A stretch of 64,000 nt of DNA from Verrucomicrobiaceae bacterium (GTDB taxonomy: Bacteria > Verrucomicrobiota > Verrucomicrobiia > Verrucomicrobiales > Verrucomicrobiaceae), in NCBI GenBank assembly GCA_024232965.1, contig JACKQF010000006.1, positions 62,001-126,000 on the forward strand, read 5' to 3'. Of this stretch, positions 17,315-26,676 are shown piece after piece. The notes below the pieces were generated by a model. That model worked only from the letters and a program-made list of their open reading frames with translations. It had not been told where the DNA came from and ran no database searches. The position numbers were made by a program, and so were the translations under genes. The first letter of the stretch is position 1, and each line of letters opens with the position of its first letter.

Positions 17315-18982
17315 ATGAACTGGGTCTTTCGTTTCGGGTTTTCTTTGTTTGGCTGCCTGGCGCCACTAGGCGTTGGGGGAGCAGTGCTGGCAGCAGCAGA
17401 TGCGCCGCGCCCCAACATCGTCTTCGTCCTCTCTGACGACCACAGCTATCCCTATCTGGGCTGCTATGGCGAGCCCGAAATGAAGACGCCGAACCTGGAT
17501 CGCTTTGCCGCCGAGGGCTTCAAGGGGAGACGCATGTTCACCGCCGCACCCCAGTGCGTCCCATCGCGGGCCAGCATCATGACGGGGCGCTCAGCGGTGG
17601 CATGTCGCATCACGCGCTTCAGCTCGCCATTGCCTCGTGACGAGGTGACCTTCCCCGAGATTCTGAAAAAGGATGCGGGTTACTTCGTCGGCGTCCTGGG
17701 CCGCAGCTATCATCTGGATGGCTCTGGACGCGGACCAGCGGTGAGTCAGCAGGTCTTTGAAGAAGCCCACATGGTCACCTTCAAAGAGCGCTTCGACTTT
17801 GTCGATGCCAGTGGACAAGAGAACGTACCAGCCAAGATGAAGGAGTTCTTTGATCAGCGCCCAGACCAGCAGCCTTACTTTCTCTGGGTCAACTTCAGCG
17901 ATCCCCACCATCCGTGGAACACGGGAAAAAATCCGCCAGACCCTGCAAAAGTCCGTGTTCCCGGATTTCTCCCCGACCTGCCCGGAGTGCGCCAAGACTT
18001 GTCTGACTACATGGGCGAGGTGGAGCACGCAGACGCAGATTTTCAGACCGTCTTGGACATCATCAAGGAACGCGCTGGACTTGAGAACACGCTTGTTCTC
18101 TTCATGGGCGACAACGGCATGGCCTTCCCCAGCGGAAAAGGCAATCTTCACGACCCCGGCCTCAATGTGCCCCTAATTGCATGGTGGCCGGGTGTCATCC
18201 CCGCAGGCGCTGATTCCGACGTGCTCATGTCCGGCGAGGATATCGCACCCACCTGCCTTCAGGCAGCGGGACTACCCACACCAGAACGCATGAGCGGCGT
18301 CAGCTTCCTACCTTTGTTGCGTGGAGAGCCCTTCAAAAGCCGCGACTACATCTTCGCCGAGCGCGGCCCCCATGGCGGCGCGACCTTCACGGAAAACACC
18401 CTGGCCAGCTCGGTTGACTACAGTCGCACGGTGCGCTCCGCACGCTACAAGCTGATCTACAATGTCACACCGAACCACCCTTACTCGCCCGTCGATAGCG
18501 CTGGCAATCCTGGCTGGCGCGCCATGGTCCAGGCCCACGGCGAACAAGGATTGGCCTCTGAGTTTGAGACCCTCTACTTCACCAGCCCACGCCCAGTCTA
18601 CGAGATCTACGACCTGCAAAACGATCCCTCAGAACTACACAACCTCGCGGGTCAGGCAGAAGTCGAAGCGGTGACCCAAGACCTTAAAGAAGCCCTCCAG
18701 CGCAAGATGATCCTGGACTTCGACTATCTGCCCCTGCCCATTCCCAGCAATCCGAAAAAGAAAGTCAGCAAAGGCAGCAACGCCGATGCCAGCCGACTGC
18801 CGATGTTCCTCAAGAAAGACGAAAACCAAGACGGCAAGCTGAGCTTCGAAGAGTTTGGCAAAGGCCGCTCGACGGCGGATGCCGAACCCTGGTTCAAAGC
18901 GCGCGACCGCGATCATGATGGCTTTGTCAGCAAAGAAGAATTCCTCGCCGCCAGCGTCCCAGACGCACCCAATCGAAAGTAG
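17315..18982 (+). CDS. secreted type I sulfatase with C-terminal EF-hands
   Basis: This 555-residue protein has a signal sequence ending near AVLAAADA, then the sulfatase start PNIVFVLSDDHSYPYLGCYG with metal-binding Asp41 and Asp42. Cys81 in CVPSRAS fits the C-x-P-S-R motif whose Cys becomes formylglycine, so a sulfatase-maturing enzyme is needed elsewhere in the genome. FMGDNGMAF contains the later metal site. The C-terminal 60 residues carry two EF-hand loops (DENQDGKLSFEEF and DRDHDGFVSKEEF), an addition seen in PVC sulfatases. The likely substrate is a sulfated polysaccharide, which sequence alone does not fix. It converges with the esterase gene 6 bases downstream. Confidence 0.92.
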   Translation: MNWVFRFGFSLFGCLAPLGVGGAVLAAADAPRPNIVFVLSDDHSYPYLGCYGEPEMKTPNLDRFAAEGFKGRRMFTAAPQCVPSRASIMTGRSAVACRITRFSSPLPRDEVTFPEILKKDAGYFVGVLGRSYHLDGSGRGPAVSQQVFEEAHMVTFKERFDFVDASGQENVPAKMKEFFDQRPDQQPYFLWVNFSDPHHPWNTGKNPPDPAKVRVPGFLPDLPGVRQDLSDYMGEVEHADADFQTVLDIIKERAGLENTLVLFMGDNGMAFPSGKGNLHDPGLNVPLIAWWPGVIPAGADSDVLMSGEDIAPTCLQAAGLPTPERMSGVSFLPLLRGEPFKSRDYIFAERGPHGGATFTENTLASSVDYSRTVRSARYKLIYNVTPNHPYSPVDSAGNPGWRAMVQAHGEQGLASEFETLYFTSPRPVYEIYDLQNDPSELHNLAGQAEVEAVTQDLKEALQRKMILDFDYLPLPIPSNPKKKVSKGSNADASRLPMFLKKDENQDGKLSFEEFGKGRSTADAEPWFKARDRDHDGFVSKEEFLAASVPDAPNRK

Positions 18983-18988
18983 CGCCGC

Positions 18989-19843
18989 TCATTTAATGGT
19001 AGCAGCGATCCACTCTCGCAATTGTTCGCGCAGTAGCAGATCACGGAGCACCCAATCGTCGGTGTGATTGCGAAACGGCAAGGCATGAAAGGTCCAGTGG
19101 CCAGAGATGCCGGTCCTTTTCAAGTAGGCCTCTGTCGCCGCCGTACTACCCTCATGACTGATCCATTGTGGGCGACTGCCGAGCCGCTGCAATCGCCGCA
19201 AAGCTGAGGCACGATCTGCCCCGCTATAGGGCCACTTTTCGATGACGCCATCGTAATGACTGTGGCAAACAAAGGCGCGCCATAGCTTCGCGATCTCATC
19301 ATCGCCCAGGCCAACAAAATTGCAGCCAATGCTCCCACGCGAAAAGCCGCAGAGAATCACCCGCTCGGCATCACCGCCCCAGCGCGCGCAGACATCCTTC
19401 ACGGTGGCGACGCAGTAACGCTTCGTTTCAGCCAGATTTCCCCACCACTTGATCGCGTTTCGCTTGCCCTTTTCATCCACTTCCACATACGGCAGGCAGA
19501 CCCAAATGAAACCGCGCCCCGCACTGATGCCCCACCCGAGATTGCTGCCTTCAACCGTCCCTGCCGATACATCGCCGAACGCATTTTTGTATCCTCCGTT
19601 TCCCGCATACTCCACCAGCACCGGAAGCTTCGCCCCAGCCGTCCAATCGCTGGGAAGACACAACAAATGATGCACCGCCGTGCCCTCCCAGCCGGCGGTT
19701 ACCTGGGACACCCGGCTTCCCGCACTTGGCTCCCCACTCGTTACCGCTGGCACCTTCAGGTCCATCGGCACCGCATGGATGTCCGGCAATTCTGCATGCA
19801 GCGCCGATGCGCTGAGGCCTATAAAAAGGAGAAACTTGATCAC
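18989..19843 (-). CDS. secreted alpha/beta hydrolase (esterase-like)
   Basis: This 284-residue protein has a signal peptide (MIKFLLFIGLSASALHA). The nucleophile elbow is GFSRGS (G-x-S-x-G), preceded by CARWGGDAERVILCG. LPVLVEYAGNGGY gives the oxyanion strand, and the C-terminal HALPFRNHTDDWVLRD supplies plausible His and Asp. This layout fits esterase D or PHB-depolymerase-like enzymes. By position beside a sulfatase it may deacylate a polysaccharide, but that is inference. It converges on the sulfatase gene. Confidence 0.75.
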   Translation of the reverse strand: MIKFLLFIGLSASALHAELPDIHAVPMDLKVPAVTSGEPSAGSRVSQVTAGWEGTAVHHLLCLPSDWTAGAKLPVLVEYAGNGGYKNAFGDVSAGTVEGSNLGWGISAGRGFIWVCLPYVEVDEKGKRNAIKWWGNLAETKRYCVATVKDVCARWGGDAERVILCGFSRGSIGCNFVGLGDDEIAKLWRAFVCHSHYDGVIEKWPYSGADRASALRRLQRLGSRPQWISHEGSTAATEAYLKRTGISGHWTFHALPFRNHTDDWVLRDLLLREQLREWIAATIK

Positions 19844-19872
19844 GCCGTTATCAACGCCAACCGGGCCAAGAT

Positions 19873-20595
19873 CTATGCTCTACACGTTTCAAATTGCGTG
19901 CGCCCAAACCACTCCACAAAAATCGCCGCTGCAAGTCCCCCACTGCTCAGTAGCATTAACATGACCAGGATCTGGTAACGCACTGCCATCAGCGGATCCG
20001 CTCCGGCTAGAATCTGACCCGTCATCATGCCGGGGAGTTGAACCAACCCGACCGCAAAGAAGGTATTGAGCAGCGGGATCAAAGACGCGCGCAAAGCCGT
20101 GGCGCGCGCAGTGACATGGTCCGCCCCACGATCACGCTCCGCCGCATATCGTTCCGCAGCCAGGCTAATCTGATTCATTGATCCTGCGAAAATCATACCC
20201 GCCAGCGGGATCACAATGCGGGCGTCATGCCAGACAGCAGGCTGCAAGACCCCAAAGATCACCAAAGCCAAAGTTCCACCACCGCATCCGAGAATGCAAA
20301 GAAGCGACCGTCCGTAGAGCCGCGATTTTTTCCCCTTCAAAGGCCGCAACGCGATCCACCCCGCCGCAGCCGCCATCAGAGCCAAGGCCAAAAGAACCCA
20401 AGCCCAATGGTGCGCACGAAACACCCACACCAGCACATAACCGATCATCACCAACTGCCCCAGCATCCGCGCCGATGCATGCACCAGTGCCCGCCCCTGA
20501 TCCGTCCAACGAAACAATAGCACCAACAACAAGACCACAGGCGGCAGCATGAAAAGCAGTCGCCACCAAGGAATCGAAAGTGCGGATTCAGACAT
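19873..20595 (-). CDS. fetB: FetB-type (UPF0014) ABC transporter permease, orphan
   Basis: This 240-residue membrane protein resembles the UPF0014/FetB family. It has several hydrophobic helices at the N-terminus, then NQISLAAERYAAERDRGADH, a helix with ATALRASLIPLLNTFFAVGLVQLPGMMTGQILAG, and a final hydrophobic block. FetAB of E. coli exports iron and aids resistance to oxidative stress. No FetA-type ATP-binding subunit is next to it: the downstream neighbour (after 29 bases) is the esterase, and upstream is divergent MalQ. Either the ATPase is elsewhere or this permease has another partner. The start at 20595 was chosen because upstream in-frame residues are not membrane-like. Confidence 0.8.
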   Translation of the reverse strand: MSESALSIPWWRLLFMLPPVVLLLVLLFRWTDQGRALVHASARMLGQLVMIGYVLVWVFRAHHWAWVLLALALMAAAAGWIALRPLKGKKSRLYGRSLLCILGCGGGTLALVIFGVLQPAVWHDARIVIPLAGMIFAGSMNQISLAAERYAAERDRGADHVTARATALRASLIPLLNTFFAVGLVQLPGMMTGQILAGADPLMAVRYQILVMLMLLSSGGLAAAIFVEWFGRTQFETCRA

Positions 20596-20835
20596 CAGAG
20601 ATCCGCAACGCATACAGCCACCGCTAGGAGCGCACAATCGGCAACTCTCGAATGGGCACTCGCCATACCTAGCTCCCCCGAAAAACCCCTGGTTTTGTTC
20701 TTCACAAATGACGGATTGTACCGGGGTAAACCCCACTTGGAGAGCAGAATTCGAGCAAGGTGCCGGGTTATTTCTTGCAATCGTTCGAGATGCTTCTTTC
20801 GCATGTTTTTTCTTGGTAAATGGGCGCCTCCAGGC

Positions 20836-20863
20836 TTGACCGTTTGCTGGGCGCGGCTATCGG
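20836..20863 (+). promoter_or_regulatory. possible sigma-70-like promoter for malQ
   Basis: TTGACC at 20836-20841 and TATCGG at 20858-20863 are separated by 16 bases, only 9 bases before the malQ start at 20873. The -10 match is weak and the leader would be very short, so this is a tentative call. Confidence 0.2.
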
Positions 20864-20872
20864 GTGGGGCAC

Positions 20873-22423
20873 ATGTTCTCAATTCCCCGTTCCAGCGGCA
20901 TCCTGCTGCATCCTACTTCATTGCCAGGGAGATTTGGACTGGGAGAGATCGGACCGGAGGCAATCCGCTGGCTAGAAACTCTACGCGCAACGGGTCAGCA
21001 ACTTTGGCAGATCCTGCCCCTGGGACCCACGGGCTACGGAAATTCACCTTATCAATCACTGTCGAGTTTTGCGGGGAATCCATTGCTGATCAGCTTTGAC
21101 TCTCTGCGCAATGACGGAGCCTTGGTGCCGCAAGATCTGGCAATGCTGCCAGCATTTTCCCAGCACAAGGTGGACTTCGGTTCGGTTATCGAGGTGCGGA
21201 AGGCCTTTCTGACGCTCGCAGCACGGCGTTTCATCACTCAGTGCGAGCACAGCCCGCTGCTGAAGCGTGCCTTCGATGTCTTTTGCGAGCGCGAGGCGGA
21301 TTGGCTTGAGGACTTTGCTCTGTTTGCTGCGCTGAAAGACGAACACCAACAAAAGTCCTGGACCGATTGGCCAGCAGAGCTGGCTCTCCGTCAGCCAGAG
21401 GCGATCGCCGAGGCGATGGTGCGACTGGGAGCGGAGGTGGATGAGGCGAAAGCACAGCAATTCTTTTTCCAGCGGCAGTGGCAGCGTCTGCACTCCCGGG
21501 CCAAGGAATTGGGCATCTCCATCATTGGCGACATCCCCATCTTTGCGGCCCACGATAGCGCTGACGTCTGGGCAAATCAGCAGCTCTTTGAATTGGATGA
21601 CCATGGTCAACCGACGGTCGTGGCCGGGGTGCCACCCGATTATTTTAGCGAGACGGGGCAGCGCTGGGGAAACCCTCTGTATAAGTGGGATGCGCATCGT
21701 GCGGACGGTTTCAAATGGTGGCGGGCTCGATTAAAGAAGACTCTGGACTGGGTGGATATAGTCCGCATCGATCACTTCCGCGGCTTTGAATCTTACTGGG
21801 AGATTCCCGGCCATGAGCCGACGGCGATCAATGGCCGCTGGATGCCGGCACCTGGCGATGAACTTTTTAATGCCCTGAAATCTGATTTTGAAGGGGATGT
21901 GCCTATCATCGCGGAGGACCTTGGTATCATCACGGATGAAGTGACGGCGCTGCGTGAACGTCACGGGTTCCCTGGGATGAAGGTGATGCAGTTTGCCTTT
22001 GGAGCGGATTCGCTGGCGGAGGAATACATCCCAGAGAACTACCCAGAAGATTGCGTCGGCTACACCGGCACGCATGACAATGATACGGTGATGGGCCTAT
22101 TTAACAGCGGTCCTGGCGGAGACTCGACTCGAACCCAAGAACAGGTGGATGCTGAGCGGCGAACCATCCTGAACTACACGAAGACTGACGGTAGCGATCT
22201 GAACTGGGACTACATCTCCGCAGTGGAGAAGTCGCTGGCCCGACTGGCCGTGGCACCCCTGCAAGATGTGCTGGGTCTCGGATCCGAGTCGCGTATGAAT
22301 GTGCCAGGCAAAACGGGCGAGTACTGGACTTGGCGATTTACGTGGGAGCAATTGACTCCTGAGTTGCAGGAGCGGCTGAAGAGAGTGACGCGAGAATCGA
22401 ATCGCTGGCCTCTCGGCATGTAG
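20873..22423 (+). CDS. malQ: 4-alpha-glucanotransferase
   Basis: This protein of about 516 residues matches MalQ (GH77): SSGILLHPTSLPGRFGLGEIG at the N-terminus, WQILPLGPTGYGNSPYQ, then DWVDIVRIDHFRGFESYWE (which carries the nucleophile Asp), IIAEDLGIITDEV (acid/base Glu) and GYTGTHDNDT. The length is typical for the short bacterial form. It moves maltodextrin chains between glucans in the cytoplasm. The ATG at 20873 follows a GGTGGGG stretch and is preferred over an upstream in-frame GTG at 20864. It stands alone and is divergent from fetB. Confidence 0.95.
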   Translation: MFSIPRSSGILLHPTSLPGRFGLGEIGPEAIRWLETLRATGQQLWQILPLGPTGYGNSPYQSLSSFAGNPLLISFDSLRNDGALVPQDLAMLPAFSQHKVDFGSVIEVRKAFLTLAARRFITQCEHSPLLKRAFDVFCEREADWLEDFALFAALKDEHQQKSWTDWPAELALRQPEAIAEAMVRLGAEVDEAKAQQFFFQRQWQRLHSRAKELGISIIGDIPIFAAHDSADVWANQQLFELDDHGQPTVVAGVPPDYFSETGQRWGNPLYKWDAHRADGFKWWRARLKKTLDWVDIVRIDHFRGFESYWEIPGHEPTAINGRWMPAPGDELFNALKSDFEGDVPIIAEDLGIITDEVTALRERHGFPGMKVMQFAFGADSLAEEYIPENYPEDCVGYTGTHDNDTVMGLFNSGPGGDSTRTQEQVDAERRTILNYTKTDGSDLNWDYISAVEKSLARLAVAPLQDVLGLGSESRMNVPGKTGEYWTWRFTWEQLTPELQERLKRVTRESNRWPLGM

Positions 22424-22471
22424 ACTGGACTGGCCGCTCCCGGCAGCGTTGCTTCGGCAGGGAAATCCAAG

Positions 22472-23737
22472 CTACGCCTTCATCAATCCCACTGGGCTCA
22501 ACTTTCCGCCGGGGAAAATCTGGACGAGTTCGGGTTCGGTTGCCTTGAACGTGCCGCGTAGCATTTCCGCAAACACGCTGCGATACTCAGTCTCCATCTC
22601 GACGCCGCCTGGGCCGAGGGGGTTGGATTCATCCATGGCATGGATCGGCCATTTGCCGTGGACTTGGCCGCCGTTTACGCGATCTCCCAGAGCCATAAAG
22701 GTGAAGCCACGGCCGTGATCGGTGCCTAGTGATGCATTTTCATAGGTGCGACGTCCGAACTCGGTGGTGACCATCACGGTGTAATTGGCGCGGTGAGCCT
22801 TCAGGTCCGTGTCCAAGGCGTTGATGCCGTCCGCCAGCACCTTGATGCGATCGGCCTGTAGCCCTGCCGTCGTGCCCTGGAAAAAGTGGGTATCCCAGTT
22901 GCCTAGGTCCAAACAGGCAACTTGCAGACCGACGCGGGCTTTGATCAGACGCGCCACTTCATACAGTTGTTCGCCAAAGCCATCCTTCGGATACACGGCG
23001 TCGTGCTCGGGTCTCGCACCCAGGTCTCGCAACTCCGCGACACGACGGAAGAGATCAATGGTCTCCTTCCCCTGCCCTCCCAATTGCCCGCTATCCTTGG
23101 CGTACAAGGCCTGTAGGGCGGCCATCACGGGTGCGGGATCGGCCTTCTTCATTTTCAAACTCAGATCATCCAGCTTCTGCATCACACTGACGCTCGGTGC
23201 GCCGCGCAATGCCTCTGGCAGCACGGTGCCGAGCGCGACCGCAGCCAGTGGCGAAGTCATGTCTGCAGACGCCATGCGTGCCCGCAAGAATCGACCCAGC
23301 CAACCTCCGCCGATGGACACATCCTGCTCCGCATCGCCATGCTCCATCTGATCCTGACATTCAAAGTGCGAGCCACTGGTGTTTTGCACGGCGACCGATT
23401 GCACCGCGCCGAGTCTGCCATCCTTAAACGCAGCCTCCAGAGGTCGCATCATCGGATGCAGCGCGTAATGATCGGTGACCTTGATCGCGGTATCTGAATC
23501 ATTACCCGGTGCCTTGATCGAGAGGGTCGGACGCTGCCGGTAGTAGTTATCATCCGCGTAGGGCACCCAGAGGTTCAGCGTATCCGCACCACCGCGCAGA
23601 AAGACGCAGATCAGCGTGTGCGCCTCTGCATTGCCCGCAGGGTTTTCCGCAGATTGTGCAAAGGTGAACCGCGTCATGCCGGGCAGCACAGCGGCGGCAG
23701 CTAGCCGGGTGAGGAAGTGGCGACGGGTGGGGTTCAT
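22472..23737 (-). CDS. DUF1501 family protein, Tat-exported
   Basis: This 421-residue protein begins with MNPTRRHFLTRLAAAAVLPG, a twin-arginine leader. Then come the DUF1501 features: LICVFLRGGADTLNLWVPYADD, HYALHPMMRPLEAAFKDGRL, DLGNWDTHF and VMVTTEFGRRTYEN, with an alkaline-phosphatase/sulfatase-like fold. These proteins are very common in PVC bacteria beside DUF1800 proteins, as here, where the DUF1800 gene ends 35 bases upstream. The biological role is unknown; a periplasmic hydrolase is likely. Confidence 0.9.
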   Translation of the reverse strand: MNPTRRHFLTRLAAAAVLPGMTRFTFAQSAENPAGNAEAHTLICVFLRGGADTLNLWVPYADDNYYRQRPTLSIKAPGNDSDTAIKVTDHYALHPMMRPLEAAFKDGRLGAVQSVAVQNTSGSHFECQDQMEHGDAEQDVSIGGGWLGRFLRARMASADMTSPLAAVALGTVLPEALRGAPSVSVMQKLDDLSLKMKKADPAPVMAALQALYAKDSGQLGGQGKETIDLFRRVAELRDLGARPEHDAVYPKDGFGEQLYEVARLIKARVGLQVACLDLGNWDTHFFQGTTAGLQADRIKVLADGINALDTDLKAHRANYTVMVTTEFGRRTYENASLGTDHGRGFTFMALGDRVNGGQVHGKWPIHAMDESNPLGPGGVEMETEYRSVFAEMLRGTFKATEPELVQIFPGGKLSPVGLMKA

Positions 23738-23772
23738 GAGGGTGAAAGTGTGTCGAAGGAGCGATGAAAAAA

Positions 23773-25311
23773 TCAGCAGCGCTGGTAGGCCGGGCTAGCC
23801 ATGATGATGCCACACATGAGAGCTTCAGCAGCGGTCTTTGCGGCTGTTTTTACCTTGGCAGATGGATCGGTGCGGACGGTCTTGATGGTTTCGTTCAAGG
23901 CGATCAACTCATCGCTGGTCGGGCTGCGACCCGTGAAGTAGGCAAAGCCTTTTTCCACGGTGATCTTTTGCCCGCCCAATGCTTTGACGATGGGTTGCAA
24001 ATTCACTCGAACATCCGGCGCCTCATTCGCCGCGAGCGCCAGCGCGTAGTTCCAACGCCACATCAGGGTGCCCAGCCAGGGAGCTTCCTCATCGGGATAA
24101 CCGTCGGGCGTGGGATACTGGAACATGCCCTGCCCCATGCGATTCAGCGGCTCAATGGCACCGTCCTTTGCATAAGTATCTGCACCCAGGGATCGCAAGG
24201 CACTGACGACAAAGCGAAACGGTCTCTTCAACAAAGCGCCCCGTGAGGCCATGAATTCTTCTGAACCAAAGAGGGCGCGCAGTGTGGCCCTGATATCGCC
24301 ATCGCTCAGCGCAAACACGGAGGCGAGACGATCCACCAGGTTCGCGGGCGGCTCATAGCTAACAAAGCGGTGACAGAGCTTTGTGGCGATGAACTTGGCC
24401 GTGCTCGGATGTCTGCATGCGATATCGATCAGCGCGTCGAGATCCTTTTCGCCACCACCCGCGGCGATAGTTTGGCCCAGCACCTTCTTAGCGCCATCAT
24501 CATGCCAGTCGTTGCGGAAAAAGCCCTCTGACTGATTCATAGCAAAGAATCGATTGCGATCAAAAGTCCAGCCGCTAAGACAGCGCGCTGCCTCCCGCAC
24601 GTCCTGCTGCGTGTAACCGCCGTCGACGCCTAGAGTGTGAAGTTCCAGCAACTCACGCGCATAGTTTTCATTGGGCTTATCGTCGCTGCCTCTGCGCACT
24701 TTGTTCGACTTCCCATCCAGGTAGACCAGCATCGCGGGCGAAGTCGCGGAAGCGCGGATGAGATCACGGAAATTGCCAAGCGCGTGACGGCGGATCACAT
24801 CGCGATCATCGGACGGCTTCAGGTAGACGCAGTCGCCCTTGCTCAGATCAATATTCAGGTGGTCGGTCCAAAACTCCACCATGACTTCAAAGAGCTGCCG
24901 TTGACTGTAAACGGCGCGCAAGAAGGTGTGCCGCATCAGTTCATCGCGCAGGACGGGCTTGCGGAATTCATAAGCATCGCCCGCGCTGAAGTAGAGGCTT
25001 TCGAAACGCTCTGCACGGAGATCACAGAGCGTGTCGGAGATGCCTTCTGGCCGGAGCTGCTCCTCAAGCCAAGCCGCACGGCCAATGCGCTTGATGCGTG
25101 CGAGATCGCCCGGCCAAGGACCATAAGCAGCGCGGGAGAGCAGGTGGAAATCGGGATCGATCTCTGCGCCCTCAGGCACGACGATGCGTGGAGGCACGGC
25201 CTCGCCAAGGGCTTGGTTGATCTCCGTCGTAATGCGCTCGCACGATGACAAAAGCAGCGCGCCACCGCCGCCGAGCGTGGTCTTGAAAAAGTGGCGTCTG
25301 CTGGAATTCAT
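23773..25311 (-). CDS. DUF1800 family protein, Tat-exported
   Basis: This 512-residue protein starts at the ATG 25311 with MNSSRRHFFKTTLGGGGALL, a twin-arginine leader with a lipobox-like SSCE. The body is the all-helical DUF1800 layout: HLLSRAAYGPWPGDLARIKR, then VEFWTDHLNID, NENYARELLELHTLGVDGGYTQQDVREAARCLSGW and a RHPSTAKFIATKLCHRFV segment. An upstream in-frame stretch is an artefact. Such proteins pair with DUF1501 proteins; the couple may be an exported oxidoreductase/hydrolase system, but there is no experimental role I know of. It follows the membrane protein gene at 25320 by 8 bases. Confidence 0.9.
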   Translation of the reverse strand: MNSSRRHFFKTTLGGGGALLLSSCERITTEINQALGEAVPPRIVVPEGAEIDPDFHLLSRAAYGPWPGDLARIKRIGRAAWLEEQLRPEGISDTLCDLRAERFESLYFSAGDAYEFRKPVLRDELMRHTFLRAVYSQRQLFEVMVEFWTDHLNIDLSKGDCVYLKPSDDRDVIRRHALGNFRDLIRASATSPAMLVYLDGKSNKVRRGSDDKPNENYARELLELHTLGVDGGYTQQDVREAARCLSGWTFDRNRFFAMNQSEGFFRNDWHDDGAKKVLGQTIAAGGGEKDLDALIDIACRHPSTAKFIATKLCHRFVSYEPPANLVDRLASVFALSDGDIRATLRALFGSEEFMASRGALLKRPFRFVVSALRSLGADTYAKDGAIEPLNRMGQGMFQYPTPDGYPDEEAPWLGTLMWRWNYALALAANEAPDVRVNLQPIVKALGGQKITVEKGFAYFTGRSPTSDELIALNETIKTVRTDPSAKVKTAAKTAAEALMCGIIMASPAYQRC

Positions 25312-25319
25312 GGAAGCGA

Positions 25320-25838
25320 TCAGGAAGGGATCGGTGGTGCCACTGGGGCCGGGGCGGCATCCGCAGAAGCGTTGCGAGAAAGGAAGGCCCGCGCATTGAC
25401 GCCCCAGCCGAGGATGGCGAGCATGGGTAGCAACACCACCCAACCGATCAGAGGTAGTAATGCACAGCACACCAGCACCAATCCACCGCGCTGCGTCTGC
25501 CGCCAAGGTTCGACATGCAATTGGGGCCAGAGACGCTCGCCAACGAGCGTGGCAATGCCACCTGCGCCGATGAATCCCCAAGTGAGGAGCAAGCCCCCGA
25601 TCAATGCGGAAAGGAATCCATTGTGGAGCACCTTACCAAGGATGGTGACCAAGATCGAAGCACCTATCACTGGAACCAATCCCAGCAAGAAGAGCTTCAG
25701 TAATCCACCCGCCGCCGCATCCCGACCCCGCGTTGCGGAAGCGGGCCAAAGGGCACGGGAAAGAAGCCAGAGCGCCGGGAGCGCGACCACGAAACCGACT
25801 GCCACGAGCAGCCACGTCAGAACAGTTGAGAATAACAT
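25320..25838 (-). CDS. integral membrane protein, function unknown
   Basis: This 172-residue protein has about five hydrophobic segments: MLFSTVLTWLLVAVGFVVAL, LLKLFLLGLVPVIGASILV, ALIGGLLLTWGFIGAGG, VLVCCALLPLIGWVVLL and a short C-terminal Ala/Pro tail. I recognise no family. It lies just before the DUF1800 gene (8-base gap) and may share its transcript with DUF1800 and DUF1501, so it may support the same exported system. No catalytic motif is visible. Confidence 0.6.
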   Translation of the reverse strand: MLFSTVLTWLLVAVGFVVALPALWLLSRALWPASATRGRDAAAGGLLKLFLLGLVPVIGASILVTILGKVLHNGFLSALIGGLLLTWGFIGAGGIATLVGERLWPQLHVEPWRQTQRGGLVLVCCALLPLIGWVVLLPMLAILGWGVNARAFLSRNASADAAPAPVAPPIPS

Positions 25839-25975
25839 GAGTTGAGGGAGTGCCCGCAGGTTGTTGTTTGGGTTGCGACCACGTTGAGGGTTGAAACGCG
25901 GAGGCTTCGAGATCGGTAACGAGAAAGATAAAATTGTGTGTCACCCACGGTGATCCCCACTTGCGGACACTTCCG

Positions 25976-26374
25976 CTAATCCTTCTTCCGCGTCTTCTTC
26001 AGCAGGTCCAAAGACATATCGGCTGCCTTGGGCTTCATCTTCTCAAACTGCTCGTGCTGCTCCGGTGTCAGCTCTTTGTCCAGGTCTGCGAGGACACGCA
26101 TGAGGATCGTTTGCACGCTAGTGATCGTCTCATTGCGCACGACGGTCAGTTCATCCACAGCGCCACCGACGAGTGTTTTGAAACGCTCGCGCTGAATATC
26201 CGTTGGGTGCAGTTTTTCCAACTGCTTGATGGCGGCTTCGTTCCAGAAGGTGGGGTCCTCCTTTTTCTTGGCAATGCCTTTGGCCACAGCAATGCCCAAA
26301 AAGAATCCCACCACGATGCTGACGAACACCAGAAGCGTGATCAGACATCCAGCCTTGAAGCGGCGCGTCACCAT
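25976..26374 (-). CDS. Spy/CpxP-like membrane-anchored protein of ECF cassette A
   Basis: This 132-residue protein has one N-terminal membrane helix (ITLLVFVSIVVGFFLGIAVA) and a soluble helical region rich in Gln/Glu/Lys. ELTPEQHEQFEKMKPKA resembles the LTP-x-Q motif of Spy, CpxP and heavy-metal resistance proteins. Its start overlaps the anti-sigma-like gene by 7 bases, so it is the third gene of a sigma, membrane, periplasmic series. It is the counterpart of 53241-53684 in a second copy of the cassette. A sensor or chaperone function in the envelope is inference. Confidence 0.65.
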   Translation of the reverse strand: MVTRRFKAGCLITLLVFVSIVVGFFLGIAVAKGIAKKKEDPTFWNEAAIKQLEKLHPTDIQRERFKTLVGGAVDELTVVRNETITSVQTILMRVLADLDKELTPEQHEQFEKMKPKAADMSLDLLKKTRKKD

Positions 26375-26676
26375 GTGGGAATCCAGGCCTCCATGCTGAC
26401 GTTTTGTTCCAGGGCAGGCCGAGTGATGCCGGAATCATAGAGGTCGGCAAACACAAACACGCCCGCGGCAATGCACGCTACTAGGCCGATCCACAGCGCG
26501 CGTCCACCAAACAGGGCCAGCAGATCCTCCCAGGGCTCCACCGGCGCAGCCTGCCAGTTGGCGATGACGCGTGTGTGAAAGCCAAACGGGAGTTCTGGAC
26601 AAGCCTCTGCGGCAGTCGCACGTGCAGAGGCGGCGGCCAGCTGCCAGCGTTCTTCAAAAGAGGGGATCGTGTTCAT
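26368..26676 (-). CDS. short single-pass membrane protein, possible anti-sigma factor (cassette A)
   Basis: This 102-residue protein has a cytoplasmic N-terminus (about 1-60) with FEERWQLAAASARATAAEA and LPFGFHTRVIANW, one membrane helix (ALWIGLVACIAAGVFVFADL) and a short outer tail. Overlaps with both neighbours (4 bases with the sigma gene, 7 with the Spy-like gene) indicate co-translation. The FGF-x-x-RV-x-A segment is shared with 53687-54034. Anti-sigma function is inferred from context only; no zinc-anti-sigma HxxxCxxC motif is present. Confidence 0.6.
   Translation of the reverse strand: MNTIPSFEERWQLAAASARATAAEACPELPFGFHTRVIANWQAAPVEPWEDLLALFGGRALWIGLVACIAAGVFVFADLYDSGITRPALEQNVSMEAWIPTW

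Noticed and set aside
20684..20735. AAAACCCCTGGTTTT and CGGGGTAAACCCC hairpins upstream of malQ as a riboswitch or terminator
   Set aside because: Both are small and lack conserved aptamer features or a T-run. They may be part of the divergent promoter region, but I could not support a specific call.
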